Source: Agathobaculum ammoniilyticum
GTDB taxonomy: Bacteria; Bacillota; Clostridia; Oscillospirales; Butyricicoccaceae
Direction of reading: 5' to 3'
DNA length: 64,000 nucleotides
Assembly (NCBI RefSeq): GCF_025567315.1
Contig: NZ_JAOQJE010000003.1
Location: 62,001 to 126,000, forward strand
Below are positions 15,811-24,386 of the stretch, in pieces (the first letter of the stretch is position 1; every line of letters begins with the position of its first letter). The notes below the pieces were generated by a model. It was not told the DNA's origin. It ran no database searches and saw nothing but the letters and a program-made list of their open reading frames with translations. A program made the translations under genes and the position numbers.

Positions 15811-17418
15811 TTATTCCCATATCAACTCTACCTCACGCGGCAGGCCGTAATATTCTTTATAATACGCGTCATAGTAATCGTTGTGATAAGGCATAGCCCA
15901 GCCGTACAGGTCGTTCGCAAACCGATGCTGCGTCAGGCGATCGCTGCCATCATAGGCGGCGATCGCAAGGCGGTTCGCCGCATCGACCGCAGCATTTGCC
16001 CGATACCCGTCATGCTGACCCTTGAGCGTCGTCCACGCGCAGAACAACAAAGGCACGCAGCACAGCGCCACGCATACGGCCCGCGCGGGAAAATACCGGC
16101 ACAACAGCCACAGCAGCGCGGCCGCGGCCACAACAGCCGCCGCCCACCCCTGTCCCCAGTGCCAGGCAAGGATGGAGCCCGCGCCCAGCAGGTACAGATA
16201 CGGCGCTTCCCGCATCAGGCAGGCGGTAAGCAGCAAAAGCATCACCGCGCCGCACAGCATAGTGCGCGGCCCGACCGTGGGCGACACCAGCATCATCACC
16301 TGCGAACCGACTCCCAATATCAGGGCGAACAACGGCGTCCACTCCTGTTCCATCGCGGAGCGGACGGAAATATAGAACGCGCACAACAGATAGCCTCCCA
16401 ACACCGCCAGCGCATAGGCCGCGACGCGGGCAGGCACCTCGGGACTGTTCCACAGCAGCTCCGGCACCTGTTCCGGCAACCAGAACCACACGGAAAACGA
16501 AATGACCGACAGCACGGCGAACACACCGTCCGGCACGCTCCGGCGGCGCGCCGCACGCAGCAGCAGCCACAGCGGTATCGCGGTGAGCATCAGGAAGTGG
16601 ATAGGGAAAAGCGTATCCCCAAACAGAAAGGTCTGCCGCAGCTGCAGGACGTTATACTTCACCACAGCCAGCGTGCCGCCCTCAACCGGCGGCGGCGTGA
16701 TAGACGCGCGGTAGGCGACCGACGGGGCGAGCAGAATGCTCGCCGCGCCCACGGCCGAAAGCAGCAGCGGCCACAGCGCCTTTTTCGGGAACCCCTGCCT
16801 GCGGACGAGCCAATGTTCCCCGACCAGCAGCACGGTCAGCCCGACCGTCATCATGCTGGCCTGCTCGACCGTCAGACCCGCGAGCGCCCCGAACACCGCC
16901 GCCGGCAGCCATCCCCGCCTGCCGGAAAGCGCATCGCGCAGCAGCACCCAATATTCCAGAAAGAGCGCCAGCGGCAGAACATAGTTCATCGCGCCGGTAA
17001 TCCAGTACACGCTCTGCCTTGTCAGCACAGCGGGCAGCAGAAAGATGCCGCACGCGCACAGCACCGCGGCGGCGACCGCCTGCCTCCAGCCGTCCGCCGC
17101 GAGCCGCGTCAGGTTGAGCGCGATCGTGCCGAGCAGGGCCGCGATAAACACCCGCGCAAACACGACGCGCCCGTCCGAACCCAGCAGGACCGCGTCCAGC
17201 AGGTGAACAAGGTTGCGCCCGTTGGCCGTCTGGTAATGCTGCGCGATGCGCGCCAGAAGCTCCCCCGCGCCCAGCCTGCCCCACCGGCCGTAAAACAGGT
17301 CGTCCCCCATCGGCACAACGTACTGCAGCACCGCATAGCAGCCGACAGTCACCAGCAGGAACACGCCCAGATAGATCCAGGGCAGATATTTTCTGTTTTG
17401 TTCCGCTTCCAATCCCAT
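15811..17418 (-). CDS. Large polytopic membrane protein (DUF6056/glycosyltransferase-C-like)
   Basis: About 535 residues with some 11-13 hydrophobic segments. After the first helix (YLPWIYLGVFLLVTVGCYAV) comes an extracytoplasmic loop containing VPMGDDLFYGRWG. A DD/DE pair in the first loop is typical of GT-C membrane glycosyltransferases and the DUF6056 group, which use lipid-linked sugars. A soluble-looking C-terminal tail follows the last helix and contains several Tyr residues (YNDYYDAYYKEYYG-like). The start is either ATG 17418 or GTG 17433; the latter overlaps the end of pyrE. Neither has a good ribosome binding site, so coupling to pyrE translation is likely. The function is unknown. 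Confidence 0.65.
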   Translation of the reverse strand: MGLEAEQNRKYLPWIYLGVFLLVTVGCYAVLQYVVPMGDDLFYGRWGRLGAGELLARIAQHYQTANGRNLVHLLDAVLLGSDGRVVFARVFIAALLGTIALNLTRLAADGWRQAVAAAVLCACGIFLLPAVLTRQSVYWITGAMNYVLPLALFLEYWVLLRDALSGRRGWLPAAVFGALAGLTVEQASMMTVGLTVLLVGEHWLVRRQGFPKKALWPLLLSAVGAASILLAPSVAYRASITPPPVEGGTLAVVKYNVLQLRQTFLFGDTLFPIHFLMLTAIPLWLLLRAARRRSVPDGVFAVLSVISFSVWFWLPEQVPELLWNSPEVPARVAAYALAVLGGYLLCAFYISVRSAMEQEWTPLFALILGVGSQVMMLVSPTVGPRTMLCGAVMLLLLTACLMREAPYLYLLGAGSILAWHWGQGWAAAVVAAAALLWLLCRYFPARAVCVALCCVPLLFCAWTTLKGQHDGYRANAAVDAANRLAIAAYDGSDRLTQHRFANDLYGWAMPYHNDYYDAYYKEYYGLPREVELIWE

Positions 17419-17422
17419 GGAT

Positions 17423-18085
17423 TTAGAATACACAATACTGCGCCATATATGCGTCCATCAGCGGCAGCAGGTGCGCGTATTCCTCCTTATCCGCCAGATA
17501 TTCGCGGATATCCTGCACCGTGACGAGCGCATGCACCTTGATGCCGAACTCCTCGCCGACCTCCATGACCGCGGTCTTGCCCGGGGTCGTGCCGACCTCG
17601 CAGCGGTTGACCGAAATGAACATATCGGTCACCTTCACATCCGCGCAGCCTTTCAGCACCGGCATGGTTTCGCGGATTGCGGTGCCTGCGGTAATTACGT
17701 CCTCAATGATAATGACGCGGTCCCCGTCCTGCGGCTTGTAGCCGACGATGCTGCCGCCCTCGCCGTGGTCCTTGGCCTCCTTGCGGTTGAAGAAAAAGGG
17801 CTTATCAATCCCGTAATTGCGGGCAAGCGCGCCGGAAACCGAGGTCGCCAGCGGGATGCCCTTGTACGCAGGGCCGAACATCGCGTCGAAATCGCCGCCG
17901 ACCGTCTCCTTGACGAGCGCCGCGTAAAACTCGCCCAGGCGGGAGTTCTGCAGCCCTGTCTTATAGTTGCCGGTGTTGACAAAATACGGCGTTTTGCGAC
18001 CGGACTTGGTGGTAAAGTCACCGAAGCGAAGCACGTCCGCGCTCATCATGAATTCGATAAATTCCTTTTTGGAAGCTGTCAGCAT
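17423..18085 (-). CDS. pyrE: Orotate phosphoribosyltransferase
   Basis: A 220-residue type I phosphoribosyltransferase converting orotate and PRPP to orotidine 5'-phosphate in pyrimidine synthesis. The PRPP-binding motif is RVIIIEDVITAGTAIRETMP near residue 130. GPAYKGIPLATSVSGAL and FFFNRKEAKDHGEGG give the flexible catalytic loop. FTTKSGRKTPYFVNTG near residue 25 matches the orotate site. The other pyr genes are not adjacent; instead it is followed within a few bases by the large membrane protein. Confidence 0.94.
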   Translation of the reverse strand: MLTASKKEFIEFMMSADVLRFGDFTTKSGRKTPYFVNTGNYKTGLQNSRLGEFYAALVKETVGGDFDAMFGPAYKGIPLATSVSGALARNYGIDKPFFFNRKEAKDHGEGGSIVGYKPQDGDRVIIIEDVITAGTAIRETMPVLKGCADVKVTDMFISVNRCEVGTTPGKTAVMEVGEEFGIKVHALVTVQDIREYLADKEEYAHLLPLMDAYMAQYCVF

Positions 18086-18150
18086 ATTATCATACCGTCC
18101 TTTTTTTGGTCTGCTTCCATTATACCAGATTTATACGCCCCCCACAAGGT

Positions 18151-18387
18151 TTACCGGAAAAGCTGCTCCTCGGCGAGCAAAAGGCCGCATTTCAGGCCAA
18201 GGGCAAAGCTCTGCTCCTGATACTGTGTCAAAAGCGCCATCAGGTCGTTCTGAAACTGCTTTTTCTTCCGTCCGCCCTTTTCCGCCCAGCGGTCTACCTG
18301 ACGGTAAACGCGGTCCTCGACCTCGGTTTCGTGATAGTGAAGACCGCTTATGACTGCGTCGTACAGCAGCGTTGTTATGGATTCCAT
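18151..18387 (-). CDS. Small helical protein divergent from an XRE regulator (DUF6809-like)
   Basis: 78 residues, MESITTLLYDAVISGLHYHE at the start. It is predicted mostly helical and charged in the middle (GGRKKKQFQND), ending in a hydrophobic segment ALGLKCGLLLAEEQLFR. It resembles small proteins labelled DUF6809 that accompany XRE regulators in gut Clostridia; this match is tentative. The ATG at 18387 follows AAGAGGTGAT; the GTG at 18396 falls in the ribosome binding site. It is divergent from the regulator, with two operator-like repeats between them. Confidence 0.6.
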   Translation of the reverse strand: MESITTLLYDAVISGLHYHETEVEDRVYRQVDRWAEKGGRKKKQFQNDLMALLTQYQEQSFALGLKCGLLLAEEQLFR

Positions 18388-18412
18388 ATGTATCACCTCT
18401 TACGCTTATATT

Positions 18413-18454
18413 ACCGAGATTCTCGTTAAAAGTCAATACCGAGTTTCTCGTTAA
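18413..18454. promoter_or_regulatory. Twin operator repeats between the small protein and XRE genes
   Basis: Two 17-base copies, ACCGAGATTCTCGTTAA (18413-18429) and ACCGAGTTTCTCGTTAA (18438-18454), differ at one base. They start 25 bases apart, about 2.4 helical turns. Each contains the inverted repeat CGAG/CTCG. TATATAAT-like sequence follows immediately, so a bound regulator would cover the divergent promoters. This is the classic layout of an autoregulated Cro/XRE repressor. Confidence 0.75.
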
Positions 18455-18479
18455 TATATAATAACTTTGAGGTGATGAT

Positions 18480-18698
18480 ATGATTTTTCAACACTTGCGC
18501 GATTTACGCGAGGACAATAATCTTACACAAACACAGGTTGCCGAAATCCTGCATATTAAGCAAACGACATACAGCGGCTATGAAAGCGGAGCACATCGCA
18601 TCCCAATTGATGCTTTGATCGCATTAGCCGATTTTTACAATACCTCCATCGATTATATCGTGGGCCGCACCAACAATCCCGCCCCGCCGAAAAAATAA
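18480..18698 (+). CDS. XRE-family transcriptional regulator
   Basis: 72 residues forming one helix-turn-helix domain: MIFQHLRDLREDNNLTQTQV then IKQTTYSGYESGAHRIPIDA and NTSIDYIVGRTN. It closely parallels the XRE protein at 53576-53779 (shared IP(I/V)xxLI, SxDY(I/L)VG). The ribosome binding site GAGGTGATG precedes it. The twin repeats just upstream are its probable operators. With the divergent small protein it makes a compact regulatory module whose signal is unknown. Confidence 0.85.
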   Translation: MIFQHLRDLREDNNLTQTQVAEILHIKQTTYSGYESGAHRIPIDALIALADFYNTSIDYIVGRTNNPAPPKK

Positions 18699-18703
18699 CA
18701 CAA

Positions 18704-18737
18704 TAAAAGCCCCGAAACCACCGGTTTCGGGGCTTTT
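18704..18737. terminator. Bidirectional terminator between the XRE gene and ilvD
   Basis: A perfect 15-base stem AAAAGCCCCGAAACC / GGTTTCGGGGCTTTT with a short loop. It ends the ilvBNCD operon from the right and the regulator gene from the left. Confidence 0.92.
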
Positions 18738-18741
18738 CCTG

Positions 18742-20406
18742 TTATCTCAGCACCGCGCCCTGGTCGGCGGAGCTGACCATGCGGGAGTAGCGGTAGAGCC
18801 AGCCGGACTTGATGTTCGGCTCGCGCGGGACGAACTTCGCACGGCGCGCTTCCAGCTCCTCGTCGGATACCTTGACGTTGACCTTGCTGTTCGGGATGTC
18901 GATGGCGATGATATCGCCCTCCTGAATGAGCGCGATCTCGCCGCCCGCCGCCGCTTCCGGCGACACATGGCCGATGGACGCGCCGCGGGACGCGCCGGAG
19001 AAGCGGCCGTCCGTAATCAGCGCGCAGTCCTTGTCGAGCTGCATACCCGCCAGCGCAGAGGTCGGATTGAGCATCTCGCGCATGCCGGGGCCGCCTTTCG
19101 GGCCTTCGTAGCGGATAACGACCACATCGCCCTTTTGAATCTTACCCGCGTAAATGGCCTGGATCGCGTCGTCCTCGGAATCGAACACGCGCGCAGGGCC
19201 TTCATGCACCATCATTTCGGGCGCGACTGCGGAGCGCTTGACCACGCAGCCATTCTTTGCAATATTGCCCCACAAAACGGCAATACCGCCGGTTTCGGAA
19301 TACGGGCTTTCCAGCGGACGCACGACCTTGGGGTTCTTGTTCACGACGCCCTCAAGGTTCTCGCCCACCGTCCTGCCGGTCGCGGTGATGAGCGACAGGT
19401 CGAGCAGGCCGCGTTTGGTCAGCTCTTTCATGATAGCCGGCACACCGCCCGCCATATACAGTTCCTCGATGTGGTGCGGGCCTGCGGGCGCAAGGTGGCA
19501 GATGTTCGGCACCTTGGCGGACAGCTCATTGAGCGTGGCCAGGTCGAGCGGCACGCCCGCCTCGTTCGCCAGCGCGAGCAGGTGCAGCACCGAGTTGGTC
19601 GAGCAGCCGATCGCCATTTCACAGGTCAGCGCATTGCGGAACGCCGCCGGCGTCAGGATGTCGCGCGGCTTGATGTCACGGCGCAGCAGCTCCATGACCT
19701 GCATGCCGGCGTGCTTGGCCAGATGGATGCGCGCCGCATGCACGGCTGGAATGGTGCCGTTGCCGGGCAGCGCCATGCCAATGGCTTCGGACAGGCAGTT
19801 CATCGAGTTGGCCGTGTACATACCCGAGCATGAGCCGCAGCCCGGGCAAGAGCCGCACTCGCATTCCATGAGCTTTTCGTCGTCGATCAGGCCGGCCTTG
19901 TACGCGCCGACCGTTTCAAAGGTCTTGGAGAGCGAAATCTCCTCCCCGTTGTAATGGCCGGCGAGCATCGGGCCGCCGGATACAATGATGGACGGGATAT
20001 TGAGCCGCGCCGCGGCCATCAGCATGCCGGGTACGATCTTGTCGCAGTTGGGGATCAGCACGAGCGCGTCGAACTGGTGCGCCTGCGCCAGCGTCTCCAC
20101 GCTGTCCGCGATCAGCTCGCGGCTGGGCAGCGAATACTTCATGCCGATGTGGCCCATCGCAATACCATCGCACACGCCGATCGCCGGAACGAGTACAGGT
20201 GTGCCGCCCGCGATACGGACGCCCGCCTTGGCGGCATCCGCGATTTTGTCAAGGTTGATATGGCCGGGGATGATTTCGCTGTATGCGGAAACAACGCCGA
20301 TGATCGGCTTGTTCATCTCCTCTTCGGTCAGGCCGCAGGCGCGCAGCAGCGAGCGGTTTGGCATACGCTCCGCACCCGCGGTGATGTTGTCGCTTCTTTT
20401 GGACAT
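18742..20406 (-). CDS. ilvD: Dihydroxy-acid dehydratase
   Basis: A 554-residue IlvD/Edd-family enzyme dehydrating 2,3-dihydroxy-isovalerate or -3-methylvalerate to the 2-oxoacid. Iron-sulfur ligands are seen in ALVLIPNCDKIVPGM near residue 95 and in CGSCPGCGSCSGMYTANSMN near residue 165. GRFSGASRGASIGHVSPEAA marks the C-terminal domain. The start is the ATG at 20406, with AAGGAGG 8 bases upstream. It is the last gene of the ilvBNCD operon, separated from ilvC by a 275-base stretch of consecutive hairpins. Confidence 0.96.
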   Translation of the reverse strand: MSKRSDNITAGAERMPNRSLLRACGLTEEEMNKPIIGVVSAYSEIIPGHINLDKIADAAKAGVRIAGGTPVLVPAIGVCDGIAMGHIGMKYSLPSRELIADSVETLAQAHQFDALVLIPNCDKIVPGMLMAAARLNIPSIIVSGGPMLAGHYNGEEISLSKTFETVGAYKAGLIDDEKLMECECGSCPGCGSCSGMYTANSMNCLSEAIGMALPGNGTIPAVHAARIHLAKHAGMQVMELLRRDIKPRDILTPAAFRNALTCEMAIGCSTNSVLHLLALANEAGVPLDLATLNELSAKVPNICHLAPAGPHHIEELYMAGGVPAIMKELTKRGLLDLSLITATGRTVGENLEGVVNKNPKVVRPLESPYSETGGIAVLWGNIAKNGCVVKRSAVAPEMMVHEGPARVFDSEDDAIQAIYAGKIQKGDVVVIRYEGPKGGPGMREMLNPTSALAGMQLDKDCALITDGRFSGASRGASIGHVSPEAAAGGEIALIQEGDIIAIDIPNSKVNVKVSDEELEARRAKFVPREPNIKSGWLYRYSRMVSSADQGAVLR

Positions 20407-20429
20407 GGGGGCTTCCTCCTTTTTGCAAC

Positions 20430-20674
20430 ACAGGCGGGCGGAAGCCCGCCCGCCTGTGCGCTTGTTCGTCGTCTGCACCTGCCGCCACTCCGCGCCGCAG
20501 GCGCATTTTCATAGAAGACCCAGCATGCTGGATCTTTCATCAAAAGCGCAGGCTTTGCCCGTGCTTTTGATACAAGAGCGGAGAAAAGTTTCGCTTGTCG
20601 GAACTTTTCGCAGCCCCGGACGTGTCCGCGCGCCGCGCGGCACGTCCTCTCGTTTGAAACGGTAGTTTCAAACG
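20430..20674. repeat. Cluster of six consecutive hairpins between ilvC and ilvD
   Basis: Six inverted repeats follow one another. They are ACAGGCGGGCGG/CCGCCCGCCTGT (20430-20457), AGACCCAGCATGCTGGATCT (20516-20535), ATCAAAAGC/GCTTTTGAT (20539-20571), GAAAAGTT/AACTTTTC (20583-20609), GGACGTG/CACGTCC with an inner CCGCGCG/CGCGCGG (20618-20647), and CGTTTGAAA/TTTCAAACG (20651-20674). None carries a proper T tail in the operon direction. No reading frame of note lies here. It may set differential expression or processing between ilvC and ilvD, or be a composite repeat element. Confidence 0.7.
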
Positions 20675-20681
20675 AAGTTTT

Positions 20682-21677
20682 TTACTTCTTCAGCCAGCTC
20701 ATCATGCTGCGGAGCTGCTTGCCGGTCTCCTCCAGCTGGCTCTCCGCCTCGACCTGACGGCTCGCCAGGAAACGGGCGCGGCCGCCCGCACGGTTCTCCT
20801 GAATCCACTCGGAAGCGAAGGTGCCGTCCTGAATCTCGCGCAGGATCTTCTTCATCTCCTTGCGGGTCTCCTCGGTAATGATGCGCTTGCCGGTACGGTA
20901 ATCGCCGTATTCCGCAGTGTCGGAGATCGAGTAGCGCATCTTGGCAAAGCCGCCCTCGTTGATCAGATCGACGATCAGCTTCATCTCGTGTACGCACTCG
21001 AAATACGCGTTCTCCGGCGCGTAGCCTGCCTCGACCAGCGTCTCGAAGCCGGCCTTCATCAGCTCGCAGACGCCGCCGCAGAGCACAGCCTGCTCGCCGA
21101 ACAGGTCGGTCTCGGTCTCAGCACGGAACGTGGACTCCAGAATGCCCGCGCGGCCGCCGCCGATGCCGCAGGCATACGCCAGCGCAATGTCCATCGCCTT
21201 GCCGGAAGCATCCTGATGTACGCAGACCAGATCCGGAACGCCCGAACCTTCCACATAGGTGCGGCGGACCGTATGGCCGGGACCCTTCGGCGCGATCATG
21301 ATTACGTCAACATCTGCCGGCGGCACGATCTGCTTGAAATGGATGTTGAAGCCGTGCGCGAAAGCAAGCACGTTGCCCGGCTTGAGGTTGGGTTCGATCA
21401 CTTCCTTATAGATATCCGCCTGCTTCTCGTCCGGAACGAGCATCATGATGATATCGCCCGCCGCAGCAGCCTCGGCCGGCGTCATAACGGTCAGGCCGGC
21501 AGCCTTCGCCTTTGCTTCGTGCTTGGAGCCCGGACGCAGGCCGACGACGACGTTCACGCCGGAATCATGCAGGTTCTCGGCATGGGCATGACCCTGGGAG
21601 CCAAAGCCGATGATGGCAACGGTCTTGCCGTCAAGCAGGGACAGGTTGCAGTCCGAATCATAATACATCTTTACCAT
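20682..21677 (-). CDS. ilvC: Ketol-acid reductoisomerase
   Basis: A 331-residue class I (short) enzyme that isomerises and reduces acetolactate or acetohydroxybutyrate with NADPH. The Rossmann part carries GFGSQGHAHAENLHDSGV near residue 25. The specificity loop reads LRPGSKHEAKA, pointing to NADPH. The metal-binding knotted domain includes GIGGGRAGILEST, ETDLFGEQAVLCGG and the Glu-rich YFECVHEMKLIVDL. It is the third gene of the ilv operon, about 95 bases after ilvN. Confidence 0.96.
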   Translation of the reverse strand: MVKMYYDSDCNLSLLDGKTVAIIGFGSQGHAHAENLHDSGVNVVVGLRPGSKHEAKAKAAGLTVMTPAEAAAAGDIIMMLVPDEKQADIYKEVIEPNLKPGNVLAFAHGFNIHFKQIVPPADVDVIMIAPKGPGHTVRRTYVEGSGVPDLVCVHQDASGKAMDIALAYACGIGGGRAGILESTFRAETETDLFGEQAVLCGGVCELMKAGFETLVEAGYAPENAYFECVHEMKLIVDLINEGGFAKMRYSISDTAEYGDYRTGKRIITEETRKEMKKILREIQDGTFASEWIQENRAGGRARFLASRQVEAESQLEETGKQLRSMMSWLKK

Positions 21678-21771
21678 TTTTGTTTCCTCCTAAGTTTATA
21701 TAAAATGAATCAGGAAAACGAATTGATTTTACGCCTGCGGCGCGCATATAGAAAAGGGAGACTGCCCTCAA

Positions 21772-22248
21772 CTATTTTTCGATTGCCGTTACGCCCGAAC
21801 GGCTCATCTCCAGCACCTCGAAGTTGGAGATTACATCCAGGAACGCGTCGATGCGGCTGGGTACCTCGGAAAGCTCAACAATCAGGGCGCGCTCGGTGGA
21901 TTCGATAATAGCGGCGCCGTACAGCTCGCAAAGCTGCCGGATAGCGTCGCGCACATCGCCCGCCTCGGCCTTCAGCTTGACGAACACCAGCTCGCTGCAG
22001 CAGGAGTCCTCCTCCTGCAGATGGTCGACGCAGATGACCTCCTCCAGCTTGGAAAGCTGCTTCATGATCTGCTCCAGAATCGGTTCGTCGCCCTGCACGA
22101 TGATCGACATGCGGGAAACCTTGGGGTCGGTCGTCGCGGACACGGTAAGGGAATCAATGTTGTAGCCGCGCCGGCCGAACAGGCTGGACACACGGGCCAG
22201 AACGCCCGCGTTATTCTGCACGGTCACAGAAAGGATATATTTTTGCAT
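21772..22248 (-). CDS. ilvN: Acetolactate synthase small (regulatory) subunit
   Basis: A 158-residue ACT-domain subunit. The N-terminal ACT domain reads LSVTVQNNAGVLARVSSLFG and RGYNIDSLTVSATTDPKVSR. The C-terminal half (ELVFVKLKAEAGDVRDAIRQ) is the usual IlvH-type extension. It stimulates the catalytic subunit and confers valine feedback inhibition. The start ATG at 22248 has GGAGAGGA upstream and lies 17 bases from the end of ilvB, so the subunits are made together. Confidence 0.94.
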   Translation of the reverse strand: MQKYILSVTVQNNAGVLARVSSLFGRRGYNIDSLTVSATTDPKVSRMSIIVQGDEPILEQIMKQLSKLEEVICVDHLQEEDSCCSELVFVKLKAEAGDVRDAIRQLCELYGAAIIESTERALIVELSEVPSRIDAFLDVISNFEVLEMSRSGVTAIEK

Positions 22249-22265
22249 GCTGTCCTCTCCTTTTC

Positions 22266-23930
22266 TCAGTCCGCCACGATATCGTCGACCGTGCCGCCCG
22301 CCGGTATCATGGGCAGGACGCGTTCGTCCTTGTCGATCTGGCAGTCGATCAGCACCGGACCGGTGCGCTGCAGCGCGTCGCCCAGCGCCGCGCGCAGCTC
22401 GGCGATGTTGGTGGCGCGGAAACCGCGGCCACCAAACGCTTCCGCCAACTTGATGTAATCCGTCTTGCGGTACAGGTTGGTCTGGGAATAACGCTTTTCA
22501 TAAAACATGGTCTGCCACTGGCGGACATTGCCCAGCACATTATTATTCATGATAACCGTGATGACCGGCAGGTTATAGGTAACCGATGTACACAGCTCGT
22601 TCAGGTTCATATGGAACGAACCGTCGCCGGTGATATGGATAACCGGCTTATCTGGAAACGCAACCTGCGCCCCCATCGCAGCGCCGTAGCCGAAGCCCAT
22701 CGTGCCAAGCCCGCCTGACGTGAGAAAATGCCGGATTTTTTTGCAGCAGTTATACTGTGCGGACCAAAGCTGGTGCTGGCCGACATCGGTGGCGACGATC
22801 ACATCGTCCCCCGCCATCTCGTAAATCGTCCGCAGCAACTGGTGTGGGTGGATGACACTGTCGTCGTCCTGCGGTACATAATCGAGCGTCCTCTGCCATT
22901 CGGCAATCTGCGCGCGCCATGCGCCGTGGTCGGCTTTCTGCACATAGGGCAGCAGCTTTTCGAGGAAATTCTCCGCGTCACTGACCACAGCGTAATCCAC
23001 GCCGATGTTTTTGTTGATCTCGGCAGCGTCGATATCGATATGCACGACCTTTGCCTTCGGCGCGAAGCGCGACGGATTGGTCGCCACACGGTCGGAAAAA
23101 CGCGCGCCGATGCACAGCAGCAGGTCGCACCGCTCGACCGCCCACGCGGCCGAAACCGTACCGTGCATGCCGACCAGCCCCAGACTGAGCGGCTCGGTAT
23201 CCGGAATACAGCCGATCGCCATGATGGTATGGGCGGACGGGATATCCGCTTTTTTCATCAGCTCCAGCAGGGCCGTCCCCGCGTTTGCGGTCTCCACGCC
23301 GCCGCCGTAATAGATCATCGGCCGTTCAGCCTGCGCGATCATGTCGGCAACCGTCTGGAACTGCTCACCGGTCACCTCATAGGTTTCATGCACCTCTACC
23401 TTTTCGCCCGTGACATAGTCGCAGGTGGCGCTGGTCACATCCTTGGGAATGTCGATCAGCACCGGTCCCGGCCGGCCGGACGCTGCGATGCGGAACGCGC
23501 TGCGGATCGTGTCCGCCAACTCCTCCACATGGCGCACCACAAAGTTGTGCTTGGTAATCGGCATAGTGATGCCGGCGATGTATACCTCCTGGAACGAATC
23601 GCGTCCGATCAGGCTGGTGCCGACGTTGCCTGTGATGGCGACCATCGGGATGGAATCCATGTAAGCCGTGGCGATGCCGGTCACCAGATTGGTCGCGCCC
23701 GGGCCGCTTGTCGCCAAGCATACGCCTACCCTGCCGGTCGCGCGGGCGTAGCCGTCCGCCGCGTGTGCGGCGCCCTGCTCATGCGCCGTTAAAATATGTT
23801 GAATGCGGTCGCTGTTTTTGTAAAGCGCATCATAGATATTGAGGACCGCGCCGCCCGGATAGCCGAATATCGTATCAACTCCCTGCTCGACGAGTACATC
23901 CACCAAAATCTCCGAACCGTTCTTTACCAT
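22266..23930 (-). CDS. ilvB: Acetolactate synthase large (catalytic) subunit
   Basis: A 554-residue thiamine-diphosphate enzyme forming acetolactate or acetohydroxybutyrate. The catalytic glutamate is in HILTAHEQGAAHAADGYARA near residue 48. The FAD-binding middle domain has LLCIGARFSDRVATNPSRFA. The thiamine motif is ITGDGSFHMNLNELCTSVTY and ends with the Asn pair VIMNNNVLGNVRQWQ. The start at 23930 follows AAAGGAGG; upstream in-frame codons belong to the T-box leader. First gene of ilvBNCD, under T-box control. Confidence 0.96.
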   Translation of the reverse strand: MVKNGSEILVDVLVEQGVDTIFGYPGGAVLNIYDALYKNSDRIQHILTAHEQGAAHAADGYARATGRVGVCLATSGPGATNLVTGIATAYMDSIPMVAITGNVGTSLIGRDSFQEVYIAGITMPITKHNFVVRHVEELADTIRSAFRIAASGRPGPVLIDIPKDVTSATCDYVTGEKVEVHETYEVTGEQFQTVADMIAQAERPMIYYGGGVETANAGTALLELMKKADIPSAHTIMAIGCIPDTEPLSLGLVGMHGTVSAAWAVERCDLLLCIGARFSDRVATNPSRFAPKAKVVHIDIDAAEINKNIGVDYAVVSDAENFLEKLLPYVQKADHGAWRAQIAEWQRTLDYVPQDDDSVIHPHQLLRTIYEMAGDDVIVATDVGQHQLWSAQYNCCKKIRHFLTSGGLGTMGFGYGAAMGAQVAFPDKPVIHITGDGSFHMNLNELCTSVTYNLPVITVIMNNNVLGNVRQWQTMFYEKRYSQTNLYRKTDYIKLAEAFGGRGFRATNIAELRAALGDALQRTGPVLIDCQIDKDERVLPMIPAGGTVDDIVAD

Positions 23931-23964
23931 GCGGATCCGCCTCCTTTCCTGTCTTAAAGCAAAA

Positions 23965-24250
23965 ATAAAAAAAGCCTCTGCCTCTTCAAAGAGACAAAGA
24001 CTATCACTCTGCGGTACCACTCTTTTTGCCGCGCGCCAAATTGCCGAACGCGACCACTCAACCCGATCCTTTAACGCAGATCATGCGGAACACCTTACAC
24101 GGGGCCCTATTTCATCCCTTTTCAGACGCTCTGCTCGCGGAGGACTTTCGCGCTTCCTTTCCTCCACCGTCTCGCACCAACCGACGGCTCTCTCGCTGGA
24201 TTCCAGGCGCTACTTTTCCGGTCATCGCCTATTGCAATATTCAAAATGTT
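23965..24250 (-). promoter_or_regulatory. T-box riboswitch of the ilvBNCD operon
   Basis: On the minus strand the leader contains the T-box core AGAGTGGTACCGCAGAG (24007-24023), followed by a terminator whose stem GTCTTTGTCTC pairs with GAGGCAGAGGC before TTTTTTT (23967-24002). Stem I is recognisable upstream, with an AGTA bulge, AGAGAG and GGTTGGTGCGAG distal-loop elements. The specifier is probably CTC (leucine) at 24140-24142, in GAAAGTCCTCCGCG, but neighbouring GTC (valine) cannot be excluded. Uncharged tRNA binding to the specifier and T-box would favour the antiterminator and switch the operon on. Confidence 0.92.
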
Positions 24251-24256
24251 ATTCAT

Positions 24257-24285
24257 ATTATAAGACCGCTTTCGGGAAATGTCAA
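24257..24285 (-). promoter_or_regulatory. Consensus promoter of the ilv T-box leader
   Basis: TTGACA, a 17-base spacer and TATAAT, all matching consensus. With such a strong promoter, control must lie mainly at the T-box step. Confidence 0.92.
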
Positions 24286-24386
24286 CACCTTTTCGCATTT
24301 TACTGTGTTAAATTCTTGTCACAGGAATATTCTCCCGTTTTTGCGGCCATACTACACCGGAATCCATCAAGAAAAGAGGATGCGTT

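Noticed and set aside
15883..17523. A 546-codon plus-strand frame opposite the large membrane protein
   Set aside because: Composition (very rich in Arg, His and Gln) is typical of antisense of a hydrophobic GC-rich gene. No recognisable domain.
24140..24142. Firm assignment of the T-box specifier
   Set aside because: CTC (leucine) fits best but the neighbouring GTC also lies in the loop, and the stem I fold could not be computed here.
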